A DNA stretch of 64,000 nucleotides from Bromus sterilis. Taxonomy: Eukaryota > Streptophyta > Magnoliopsida > Poales > Poaceae. Position numbers and translations under genes: made by a program. Location: assembly GCA_950022295.1 (NCBI GenBank), contig OX465596.1, positions 127,886,501 through 127,950,500 on the forward strand, given 5' to 3'. Below, one piece after another: positions 1 through 11,227 of the stretch (position 1 is the stretch's first letter; each line of letters starts with the position of its first letter). A model generated the notes under the pieces. It had not been told where the DNA came from. It worked only from the letters and a program-made list of their open reading frames with translations, and made no database searches.

Positions 1-386
1 TTCATTGTTGTTGTTCCCATTTCCCGTGGGATCACGTCTCGGCCCCATCTATTGGGAAAGAATAGGTAAGTTACAGACATAAAGTAGCTAGGGAAATATA
101 TCCTACCCCATATGCTTATTATGATCAAGACAACATATACATATACATCATATCATACAACACAATCATCATACAATTATCACCAATCATCACTCATCAA
201 TATCATCAAGCAAAAGCACTCATACCAATAAGCAAATACAATCACACCATATAATCTCAAAATATATTGCATAACTAATATAAGATCCTCAACACAACCA
301 CGAATATAAGAGTATCAAACAACCTAGTATTGCCATACCGAATAAGTCGACATGGTCAAATACGCTAACACGATAACGATAATAAA
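1..386 (-). other. Element E internal spacer, no gene seen
   Basis: AT-rich stretch downstream (on the minus strand) of the extra ORF of element E. In Ty3 elements of this layout, gag would follow further left, beyond the window. I see no coding frame, motif or repeat that I can name here. Confidence 0.5.
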
Positions 387-1105
387 CTAATTGCTGGTGA
401 AGTAATTCCGAATGCTGTCTTTGCTAAACAGCATACGGTATTCGCGCCCACTAATACGGTTGCGCCTCTTGGGACTCAGTTCATCTTCCTCTCCCGAAGT
501 CTCCAATTCTGGTTCCTCTTCCTTTTCTTCAACACCATTGGCCTTCAGCCTCTCTTTCAGTCTCTTGATCTCCGCTTGCATCTCCATCTTCTCATTCTTC
601 AGCTTGTTGGTGTCGCTCTTGAGCTTGTTGTTCTTCTGCTGCAACTCAGTGATGGTTTAGATATCCGACTGGGTGCTCTTCTCTAGGTTGAGGATGTGCT
701 TCTCCAGGCTCTGGATGAAGTAGGTAGTTGTACCTGGCAAAATGGTCCCAGGCAAAATCTTGAAATTCTTTGGCCATATGTTCCCCGATGGAAGGATCTT
801 GGTCATCTTTTCGTACACCGTACCCTTTAGCTGGCCGGTATACCGGTTGACGAGGCGTCCAAGAGCCATGTGATCGGTATGCGCAAACACTGCTCCTTCT
901 CCGGGGCATGCACCTCGAATGACTCCGTGATCACCCTTTCTTTCGTCTTGCTTCCTAGAAGAAATGCTTCCACTTGCCAGTAGTCATCAGCTCCCCTTGT
1001 CTCTACTATGTCCGGCTGAAAGACCGGCGCGTAGATGTTCAGGTGATGGAAAATTGCCCTGAGCTCAGGTCCAAATGGCATAGAGCGGTAAGACAAAGTA
1101 GTCAT
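387..1105 (-). pseudogene. Extra ORF upstream of gag in element E, broken
   Basis: Function unknown. Reading on the minus strand from ATG at 1105, a globular part (FHHLNIYAPVFQ, DDYWQVEAFLLG) runs to about 895, where the frame shifts. The second frame (TDHMALGRLVNRYTGQLKG) runs to a TAA at 659-657, then continues in the same frame into a Lys/Glu/Leu-rich stretch (about 644-500) that looks like a coiled coil, followed by an acidic patch and a stop near 387. It lies between the primer site and where gag should begin, the same position as the 259-residue ORF in elements B and D. I see only weak resemblance to that protein. It has one frameshift and one nonsense codon, so this copy is dead. Not recognised as a named family. 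Confidence 0.55.
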
Positions 1106-1260
1106 CTATAATCAAAGACAGGAAAGGCAAGATTAGAACATGTATGAATACGAGATAGAGAAGTTAAGTAAGTACAAGACAGAGTGATATAAAGTAATAT
1201 TTTCATTCCTTTGGCTTCTCTAATCCATTTTCTAGGGTCACGTCCTACAGTCAACACACT

Positions 1261-1272
1261 GCTCTAATACCA
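1261..1272 (-). other. Primer binding site of element E
   Basis: Minus-strand TGGTATTAGAGC, one base different from the plant initiator tRNA-Met site TGGTATCAGAGC. It lies two bases inside the LTR end at 1275, which fixes orientation and LTR boundary. Confidence 0.75.
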
Positions 1273-1274
1273 CC

Positions 1275-2065
1275 TGCAACGACCCAATTCACAGAGAATT
1301 GGAGTCTCTGTGATCAAGTGTCAGTCCATGGATCGAACTCACTGCCACACACAGTATCATATATGTATATGAATGTACAAGTGCATCATTATTACATCGT
1401 ATGATCCTGAATAATATAAATAACAAGTTGCATAGATCAAGGCTAGCTTATTCAACATAAATATAGCGGAAGAAAAAGAAAATAACGAGGAGTCCCATCA
1501 ACATCCACAAGCGAACATGCTGAGTAAAGATCCGCGACCCTAAACGCACCTTACTGGTCGTCCGAAAAACCTGCAACACCGAAGGATACAGCCCGACAAC
1601 GGGTCAGTACATCTGATTTGTACGACAAGTCACACGAAAAAGGATATAACAGACCTATCGGTACATGCAAGGTAAGTCAAAGGACGGCTTAAGGTTTTGT
1701 TTTGCAGAAAGCTGATTTTTCCCAATCTACCTAAGTCAAACATTTAGTTTAACTTACTACATAAGGTTGAACTGAGCTACACCAGTTCCAACCCATAACA
1801 TTTATTAGATCTTTCAAACTCAAGTTTTATTAAATTGTTTCATCTGTCAAGACCATCCAACAACAGTAATTCCTAGTTGCTCAGAGTTGTCCATAACCGG
1901 GGACACGACTAATCATGATCAATTTGTACACTCTGCAGAGGTCTGTACGCTTTTCCCACTGGACCCAACCCGAAGATTGAGATGAAGTCTTCAGAAGAGG
2001 TCACCTCAACCCTTTGGTAGCCGGTACACCTATCATATCTACATCAGCTAGCTACCAGGGCCAGG
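1275..2065 (-). repeat. Element E 5' LTR, 3' part
   Basis: R/U5 side of the E LTR on the minus strand, ending GTTGCA next to the primer site. It is separated from the rest (15118-16968) by element A. Bases 2061-2065 (CCAGG) are the left copy of the A target duplication. Joined length of the LTR would be about 2.64 kb. Confidence 0.75.
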
Positions 2066-5000
2066 TGTCAGGACCCGGGGTTAGCGTATGCAAGACTCGC
2101 TACAACACAATCATATGGAGAGCCGAGAACCATACCCACTTGTCTAAGCTGACAAGGCCAAGCATAGAACGTTCTCGGAAAGAATCAAACGTGAGGGGCA
2201 TCCCATCCAGGTCGGATGATCAACTGAGATAGGTCCTCATCGTCCGCACACAAGTCTAAATGATATGGGTGGTGAATTCCCATACTCATAGACAAGTCGC
2301 CTCAACAATACTATCGATTGTATTATAACCCTTACATAGACTTACTCCAGCCCGATCAATTAGTCGGGGTCTAGGAAGGGCTCGATCATACATGAAAGTG
2401 TGCATGTGACAGAGTCACGAAGAATCGCATCGCGATGCCCCAAGATGCCCACATCTAAGGGCCACTTGGTGTATAAAAGACCGCCAGCCAGATCACAACA
2501 AAGGTCTCGAAAACCCATACAAAGACATGCATGTTATAATCATACACGCAACACACATGCCTTGAATGAACAGCAGATATCATTGCAATTCTTTACAAAG
2601 TATACAACTTTATAGATAACTCTTACAGAGTGCACACGTAGATCACGAGACCGTGATCCAACATTAAATCAAACATGCGGAAGCAAATTATGTTTGGGTA
2701 CAGACAAGTTTAACAAATGGCTTAAGAAGCCTTATTTAAACGCAAGCCCTCCACGAGGGAACCAGTCTGCTGACTGGGTCTACAATAGCTTGGTCTTCAG
2801 TCGTCGAGCTCGTGGAAGAATCCACCTTCGGGGTCAGTGGGTTCATCTAAAACATAGAATAAGCAAACGTGACTACAAAGTCGTACTCAGTAAGACTTAC
2901 GTAGGAGCTATACTACTCATGCACATGTATCAAGGCAAAGGGGGTGGGGTTCATAAGCAGAAGTGCCAGCTTTGACTTAGCTAGTCCTGAACTACGAGTA
3001 CCAGACTTGAGGTAAGAAGCATACACGAGTCCACTACATGTCTCCAACCAATTACACCACTATGGTGCCTTCCTCGACTTCCCCACGAGAAAGCATGCCA
3101 TAGCATTCACGCTTATCTTGGCAAGTTTTATAAGTATCCAGTTCAAGTTGTCTAATAATCAACCTAAGCTTTCCAAGAGCTCCCTTACCGCGGACGCGGC
3201 TATTCTAATAGTTTTGTTAACACTGCAGGGGTGTACAACTACACACACATGCCCATCAGTTACCGCCTTTGGCCTCGACACCATTCAAGGGGTGTCGGCG
3301 AGGATGTTCACCACAACACTTCGCCCATAGCTCCGTTCTAGTCCAGAGAGTCGCCTATCTGAGGGGGATCCATATGGAAGTCCAGCCGAGGTTCCAGTAC
3401 AGCCTCAAACGATGTGTGCAGGGTCCCAAGCCGGTCTTGGAAAGCGGTTCATCAACTTCGCAAACCGTGCCACAGCCCTACCAGAACTCCGAACTACTGC
3501 GACTTCTGGGGTTCGAACGGGGTGAGGTACTAGGATGAGAGGGGTCAGTGAGCCCAATGTGTGGTTGCACTCTTCTTCTTGGATCACCACACAAGAACTC
3601 GGACTTAAGGCGGTGTTCAACGAGACAACCCACTGTGTACTCCTACACAACCTCTCATCGTTCACCTTGTATTAGGGTAGATTCACCAACATATTTCCAC
3701 CATCATCAACATGATTACTACCATCCCGACTCACAAAGAGTAACCTCATTGTTACTCTAAACATGCAATAAGCAGTAACAGTTTCAGGGGCCACATGATA
3801 TCAACCAATTCCTACATCTGCTAGGATTGTGGTTTGCTTACTACTGTGACAAAATGATAGGTCATGCAAAGGAATGGGTTCAACTATGCGGTAGAAACGC
3901 ATCATGGTAACCATCGTAAACAATGCATAAGCGAGACTAAGAGGGAATTAGGATTTTATCGACCTGATCAATGGGGGTTTGCTTGCCTTGCTGAAGAGGT
4001 TCAGTATTGGGGTCTTCAACGAAGGGGGTGGCCTCCGATTCCAGTTGCACGTCTATCGAGCAAACAAAGCAATTAAGCGGTAAATGTAATGCAATGCTCA
4101 AACACATGATCAATATTGTGGTGGTGATGTTCATGGTCACAATGTTGGTACAATTCCATTTAAAAGAAGCCAATTGCAAAGTCATTTGCAAATGCACCTC
4201 AAATTTGAATTCAAATTAAAGCCATATGGATGTTTGCCACTGTTCACCCAATTTAAATTGGTCAAACATAAAAAAAAGTCCATATTTACATTCCTTGGAT
4301 ATTTCTGATAATTTTAGACATATTATTTGCCATATTTGTAGTTAGAATGAATATTCTATGAATTTCCAAAGTTTAAAGTATTTTCTGCCCTTTTTCTGAA
4401 TTAAATTAAATCAAATAAGCTTTACTTCATCAGCATGAGGTCATGCTGACGTCAGGGGGCCTCTAACCACTGGGACCTACATGTCAGTGGTTGTTCTGTT
4501 AATTAAAACGATTGAAATTAATTTGAGTTAACAGAGGGGATTAAGTAGGGTCTGGGCCCACATGTCATGGTCACTGGAAGGTGGGGCCAGGGGGATTAAG
4601 GGTTGGGGTTATGTGGTATTGGAGTGCTCGTCACCGACGAGGTCCTGTTCACGCCGGAGCACATCGGGATCTTGCTCTGGCCACGCGTTTGACGTGTTGT
4701 TGGCTCCGTTCGCGAGCTGAGAGTTGCCCGCGTCGTTCTGGAGTGGAAGGGGTGGCTGGGGTGCACTGGAATGGCGCCGGCGTCGTGCCCTAGCGGCGGA
4801 AGAGGCACGGGCTCGAGGCAAAGCTCGCCGTGGTGCTCTGCTTGAGCCAGCGATGCACGAAATCGTCGCAGAGGAGCAAGGCGGAGACAAAGGACATGGA
4901 GGCGGCGACGTTTGCGTAGCAGAGGCCCGTCACCATGGTTCCCGGCGGCGAGGATCTTCGACTCTCATGGCGGAATGGCACAGAGGAAGCAATCGAGGGC

Positions 5001-7696
5001 GTAGCTAGAGGGGTTATGAGCTATGGCTCACCAGGAACTCAATGGAGTTGGTGGCGAGGACGGAGGTGGCTTGCCGGATACGCAATCGACGATGCCGCAC
5101 GGCAGGCGTAGACGAAGACGACGACTCGATTCGGCGGCTCCAGGGGGCTTCAGCTCCCCATCTTCTGCTCGAAGATGAAGACGGCTACGACGAAGACGAT
5201 GGACATGCTCTAGGGGCTTCTCGGCGTCGATGGCCACGTCGGGGCACGGCGGTGAACTCTGGTGGTCTCGGGTTGGTGCAGTTTCTTGCGAGAGAGAGCG
5301 AGTGAGCGACTAGGGAGAGAGGGAAGTAGACGACGATTACTTGGGACGTCTCCAGGCGCGAGACGAGGACACGGGGAAGCAGGAGGTGTCCAGGGCGTCG
5401 TCGGCATGCTCGCCACGGTGGCAGCAGCCTGGCTGGCGCGAGGAAGAAGACCGGCCTGCCTCTGGGCTGGGCTACCTCAGTTAGTTGAGCCGAATACCAT
5501 GGTAAGGCCCTTTTCTATTTTTTCTTTCTGTTTAATTTCTATTATTTTTTGTGCCTTGCTAAAAAAATAGCTAGGCTTTTTATTAAATACCCCAAATTTT
5601 TATAGGTAATGCAAAGGAATGGGTTCAACTATGCGGTAGAAACGCATCATGGTAATCATCCTAAACAATGCATAAGCGATACTGAGAGGGAATTGGGATT
5701 TTATCGACATGATCAATGGGGGTTTGCTTCCCTTGCCGATGAGGTTCAGTATCGGGGTCTTCAACGAAGGGGGTGGCCTCCGATTCAAGTTGCACGTCTA
5801 TCGAGCAAACAAAGCAATCAAGGGGTAAATGTAATGCAATGCTCAAACACAAGATCAATATTGTGGTGGTGATTTTCATGGTCACAATGTTGGTACAATT
5901 CCATTTAAAAGAAGCCAATTGCAAAGTCATTTGCCAATGCACCTCGAATTTGAATTCAAATTAAAGCCATATGGATGTTTTCCACTGTTCACCCAATTTA
6001 AATTGGTCAAACATACAAAAAAAGTCCATATTTACATTGCTTGGATTTTTCTGATAATTTTAGACATATTATTTGTCATATTTGGAGTTAGAATGAATAT
6101 TCTATGAATTTCCAAAATTTAAAGTATTTTCTGCCCTTTTTCTGAATGAAATTAAATAAATAAGCTTTACTGCATCAGCATGAGTTCATGCTGACGTCAG
6201 GGGGCCTCTGACCACTTGGACCCACATGTCAGTGGTTGTTCTGTTAATTAAAATGATTGAAATTAATTTGAGTTAACACAGGGGATTAAGTAGGGGCTGG
6301 GCTCACATGTCATGGTCACTGGCAGGTGGGGCCAGGGGGATTAAGGGCTGGGGTTATGTGCTAATGAAGTGCTCGTCGCCGACGAGGTCCTGTTCACGCC
6401 GGAGCACGTCGGTATCGTGCTCTGGGCACGCGTTTGACGCGCTGCTGGCTCCATTCGCGAGCTGAGAGTTAACCGCGTCATTCTGGAGTGGAGAGGGTGG
6501 CTGGGGTGCACTGGAATGGCGCCGGCGTCGTGCCCTAGCGGCGGCAGAGGCACGGGCTCGAGGCAAAGCTCGCCGTGGTGCTTTGCTTGAGCCAGCGATG
6601 CACGAAATTGTCGCAGAGGAGAAAGGCGGAGACAAAGGACATGGAGGCGGCGACGTTTGCGTAGCATAGGCCCGTCGCCATGGTTCCCGGCGGCGAGGAG
6701 CTTCGGCTCTGATGGCGGTACGGCACAGAGGAAGCAATCGAGGGCGTAGCTAGAGGGGTTCTGAGCTATGGCTCACAAGGAACTCAACGGAGGTTGTGGC
6801 GAGGATGGAGGTGGCTTGCCGGAGACGCAATCGACGATGGCGCACGGCGGCCATAGACGAAGACGACGACTCATTTCGGCGGCTCCAGGGGGCTTCAGCT
6901 CCCCATCTTCTGCTCGAAGAATAAGAAGGCTACGGCGAAGACGACGGACAGGCTCTAGGGCTTCTCGGTGTCGATGGCCACATCGGTGCACGGCGGTGAA
7001 CTCCGGTGGTCTCGGGTTGGTGCGTTTTCTTGCGAGAGAGAGCGAGTGAGCGACAAGGGAGAGAGGGAAGTGGACGACGACGACTTGGGACTTCTCCAGG
7101 TGCGAGACGAGGACACGGGGAAGCAGGAGGTGGCCAGGGCGTCGCCGGCATGCTCGCCACGGCGGCAGCAGCTTGGCTGGCGCGAGGAAGAAGACCGGCC
7201 AGCCCCTGGGCTGGGCTGCCTCGGTTAGTTGGGCCGAAAACCATGGTAAGGCCCTTTTCTCTATTTTTCAGTTTTATTTCTATTATTGTTGTGCCTTGCT
7301 AAAAAAAGTAGCTAGGCATTTTATTAAATGCCCCAAATTTCTATATGGCCTCACAATATATATATCTAGCCACTTATAAAGTTTGGACATTTTTAAAATT
7401 CAAATTATTTGAACTTTAATTCAAATAGGGGTTTAAATTTAAATCCATGCTCCTGTTTGAATATTTGAAAAATCCATGAGCATGGGTTTGAATCCAAATC
7501 ACTTTATATGTGATCACACTCATTTATGAGACTTTTCAAAATTTCGAAACGAATTTTTGGAGCAACTTTTTATCTGGCCATTTGAATTAAATTCATCTGG
7601 GGTTTTTTTTCTCCCATTTCAATTTCTTTTGAAATTTTTATCATGAATGCAATGTAGCTCTTGATCCTAGCACATACCTAACTTGGGGTTGTGACA
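2066..7696 (-). repeat. Element A 3' LTR with internal tandem duplication
   Basis: Starts TGTCACAACC at 7696 (minus strand) and ends CCTGACA at 2066. It is 5631 bp against 3890 bp for the 5' LTR, and the excess is explained by a duplicated block (3857-7343). U5 near 2427-2438 holds the palindrome GCATCGCGATGC with an adjacent imperfect hairpin (2405-2419). The hairpin before the poly(A) signal is at 2641-2658. Confidence 0.9.
3857..7343 (-). repeat. Tandem duplication of about 1.74 kb inside the A 3' LTR
   Basis: Unit 1 is about 3857-5601 and unit 2 about 5602-7343. Both begin at the shared string ATAGGT (3857-3862, 5602-5607) and run through the GC-rich block to the same AT-rich end. The 5' LTR of A has one unit. 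Over about 190 bp I count roughly 12 differences between the units, similar to the divergence between the two LTRs, so the duplication is about as old as the insertion. Confidence 0.88.
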
Positions 7697-10557
7697 ACTC
7701 GCCCCCACTCAAAAGAATATCGTCCCGAGATTCAGAAGTCTGTGGGAGGAAGGAGGGGTACTCGGCACTGAGACGGTCTTCTCTTTCCCACGTGGCATCT
7801 CTCTCAGAGTGGTGTGACCATTGCACTTTCAGAAACTTAATCTTCTGACGACGAGTGACACGCTCTGCTGAATCAAGAATACGAACAGGGTACTCTCGAT
7901 AAGAAAGGTCATCTTGGAGATCAAGCGTTTCATGGTCGACTTCGCGGATGGGGTCCTTGAAGCAACGCCTGAGTTGTGACACATGGAATACATCATGTAC
8001 TTGGGAAAGGTGCGGGGGTAGTTCAAGTTGGTAGGCAACTTCTCCACATTTAGCAAGAATGCGGAAAGGTCCGATATAACGTGGGTCCAACTTGCCTTTG
8101 ATACCGAATCGATGGGTTCCCTTCAGACGAGTAACCCAAAGGTAGGCCTTCTCATCCAGATTGTAGCTTTCTTGCCTATGATCACGATCATAGTATCTTT
8201 TCTGACGAGACTGGGCTGCTTTCAGTTGATCACGAACAATGCGAACTTTCTCTTCTGCTTCCTTGATCATATCCGGTCCAAAGAATTGTCTTTCACCAGT
8301 TTCTGACCAGTTTAGGGGTGTTTGACATCGTCGTCCATATAGGAGATCAAAAGGAGCCATGTTCAGACTAGATTGGAAACTATTGTTATAAGCAAATTCG
8401 GCGAATGGAAGAGACTTCTCCCCATTCTTTCCGAATGAGATAACACAAGCTCTGAGCATGTCTTCAAGAATTTGGTTAACATTTCGACTTAACCACTAGA
8501 CTGAGGATGGAAAGCTGTACTAAAGGAGAGATGAGTTCCCATAGCATTCTGAAAGCTTCCCCAAAATCTAGAGGTGAAAAGGCTACCACGATCAGAATTG
8601 ATTTCCAAAGGAATTCCGTGAAGAGACACAATTCTAGAGACATACAAGTCCGCTAACTGGATCACAGTTATAGACTCGCGAACGGGAAGGAAGTGTGCAA
8701 CTTTGGAAAGTCTATCCACCACAACGAAGATGGCATCATTTCATTTCTGGGTTTTTGGAAAGACGGTGATGAAGTCCATACCGACTTTCTCCCATTTCCA
8801 CTCGTGAATAGGCAAAGGCTGAAGTGTACCAGCAGGTCTTTGGTGTTCTTCCTTAATGCGACGACAAACATCACATTCGGCAAAAAATAGAGCAATGTCT
8901 CTCTTCATCCTAGTCCACCAAAATCTCTAGCGTAGATCTCGGTACATTTTTGTGCTAATGGGATGAATCAAGAGGGGTGTGTTATGGGCTACTTTGGGGA
9001 TGAGTTGCCTTAGATCTCTATTCTTAGGAACTACCAAACGATTTTCAAAGAATACCGTTCCTTTGCTATCTATGGAGAAACATTTAGAAACTCCTTGATC
9101 CGGCGAACACCTCGTGCACGCCTTTGGGAAACTATAATTTGATCCTCAAGTGTTGGTTTCGCCACCAAATTGAAAAGAGATCCACGAGGAACAATCTCGA
9201 GATTAAGCTTTCGAAATTCCTCATGAAGAAGTGGTTGATACTGTTGTAACATGAGGTTGTTACAATACGACTTACGACTTAGTGCATCAGCTATGACATT
9301 GGCTTTGCCTGGGGTGTAAGAAATTCCTAAGTCATAATCTTTTATCAACTCTATCCAGCGTCTTTGCCTGAGATTAAGATCTGGCTGGGTGAATATGTAT
9401 TTGAGGCTTTGGTGGTCGGAATAGATCTCACAACGATTACCAAGGAGGTAATGTCGCCAAGTTGTCAGGGCATGAACTACGGCAGCGAGTTCAAGATCAT
9501 GGGTAGGATAGTTCTCTTCATGTGGACGCAACTGGAGTGAAGCATAAGCTACGACATGTCTATCTTGCATAAGTATGCATCCTAACCCATGACGTGAGGC
9601 GTCACAAAAGATCTCGAAATCCTTTTTGGTGTCTGGAGGCGCAAGTACGGGTGGAGAAGTCAATCTTCTTTTTATCTCTTGAAAGCTTTCCTCGAACTTG
9701 GGAGTCCATAGGAATTTCTTATCTTTCTTGAGGAGTTCAGTTAGAGGCTTTGCAACTTTAGAAAAGTTCTCGACTAAGCGGCGGCAATAGCTTCCTAAGC
9801 CAAGAAAACTCCTAACTTGCTTAACCGATTCAGGTGGCGTCCAGTCAAGGACGGCCTGAACTCTCTCGGGATCGACAGCAATGCCTTTTGCAGAAATCAC
9901 GTGGCCTAAGTAGGTCACTTCTGGTAGCCAAAATTCACACTTGGAGAACTTGGCATAACGGCGATGCTCTCTAAGTTTCATCAATACCAGCCTGAGATGT
10001 TCGGCATGTTCTTCTTCTTTATTTGAGTAGATGAGAATGTCATCAAGATAAACAACAACAAATTTATCTAGGTACTCCATGAAGATCGAATTCATCATGC
10101 ACGAGAAAGTGGCGGGGGCATTGGTTAAACCGAAGGACATGACGGTATACTCATAAAGACCATAACGAGTAGTAAAAGCCGTTTTGGGAATGTCCTCGTT
10201 TCTGATTTTGATTTGATGATAACCTAATCTCAAATCCATCTTGGAGAAGACACAGGATCCAGCAAGTTGATCATAAAGATCATTGATCCTGGGCAGTGGG
10301 TATTTGTTCTTTATCGTCGCTAGATTTAGCGGGAGATAGTCTACGCATATCCTTTCTGTTCCATCTTTCTTCATTACGAACAGAACGGGGCAACCCCATG
10401 GCGATGAGCTAGGGCGGATGAAGCCTTTTGCCAACAAAGCTTCAAGTTGGATTTTAAGCTCAGCTAACTCACGTGGGGCCATTTTGTATGGGCGTCTGGA
10501 AATTGGTGCGGTTCCTGGCATAAGATCCACAATGAACTCTACACATCTGTCGGGTGG
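7641..10557 (-). pseudogene. Broken pol of element A (RT, RNase H, integrase, chromodomain)
   Basis: Minus-strand remnant of the polyprotein. The best part (10530-9070) holds reverse transcriptase with an intact YLDD box (VVVYLDDILIYS), then RNase H (FEIFCDASRHGLG, YSDHQSLKYIF). A small deletion near 9090-9070 shifts the frame just after RNase H. Integrase pieces follow in other frames: the second catalytic Asp region (EINSDRGSLF) in 8722-8489 and the C-terminal part in 8459-7641, ending in a chromodomain-like stretch (FLKVQWSHH, ATWERED) typical of Tekay-type chromoviruses. The last frame runs over the LTR start, as in element B. Protease and gag are absent. The catalytic box of RT is preserved here but mutated in B. 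Confidence 0.92.
7697..7712 (-). other. Polypurine tract of element A
   Basis: On the minus strand a purine-rich run containing GAGTGGGGGCGAGT lies directly before the 3' LTR start TGTCAC. Its position and the identical tract in element B (39578-39590) support the role as plus-strand primer. Confidence 0.8.
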
Positions 10558-10771
10558 ATAGATTTAAAGGGTTGGGTTTCTGGATGGTTTTCCTAGAGGT
10601 CGACCATGGCTTACTAGGGGTAACAACAAATATGTCAGAGTATCAAGGTACCCCAACATGATGGTTAGTGTGGTTCTTCTGGCTAGAAGACATCTAAAGT
10701 GGGAGGAAGAGCTGCAAATGAATCAGTATAGGTTTCTAGGACAAAACCTACAACAAACACTATGGAACTGT
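10558..10771. other. About 214-bp unexplained insert in A pol
   Basis: The coding string for the linker between protease and RT is interrupted here: one side ends at ...TGTCGGGTGG (10557) and the other resumes GGGAATGCC (10772), and element B has no sequence in between. I see no terminal repeats or clear target duplication, so its nature is open. Confidence 0.5.
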
Positions 10772-11211
10772 TGGGAATGCCACCTAACAAATCTTCTGGA
10801 AAGACAACCGAAATAGAGAGAAGGATTTTTCAAATGCATCAGATTATGAAGAAACCTGGGATGACTCGGACAACATAACGACTGTAATTGTACGAAATGT
10901 CTTTTCTTGTAATGTAGAAATAGCACTTACATAATAAGATGTAAGAAATCATGAGTACAACAACTCTAGAAGACTGAACACAACTTTCCTACGACTACAA
11001 GGAAGAAAACAACGAGATGTTCTAGTATGACATAGATGAGCCTAGTCCTATCTTCCCGTCGAACAAGATGAGGGTGACTCAGAACTCAGAACGATGAGGG
11101 TAAGGAGAAAACAATGCCTTATGTTGTTCCCTTGTATACCCAGAGTAACTATATAACTATACAAGGCTAGACTTGATTTCGGCCAAGGCTGATAATCCTA
11201 CAGTCAGTCCT
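10772..11211 (-). other. Element A leader fused to the end of the protease region
   Basis: From 11211 down to about 10810 this matches the leader of B (33611 to about 34015). It then passes directly, at the place where the ORF0 ATG should be, into the end of the protease-RT linker. About 2.7 kb present in B (ORF0, gag, protease) is therefore missing. No ORF of note. Confidence 0.7.
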
Positions 11212-11223
11212 GCTCTGATACCA
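11212..11223 (-). other. Primer binding site of element A
   Basis: Minus-strand TGGTATCAGAGC, a perfect plant initiator tRNA-Met primer site, four bases inside the 5' LTR end at 11228. Confidence 0.9.
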
Positions 11224-11227
11224 AGTC

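Noticed and set aside
8028..8306. Plus-strand frame
   Set aside because: Shadow of the minus-strand integrase of element A.
10558..10771. MITE insertion
   Set aside because: No terminal inverted repeats and no convincing target duplication at either end.
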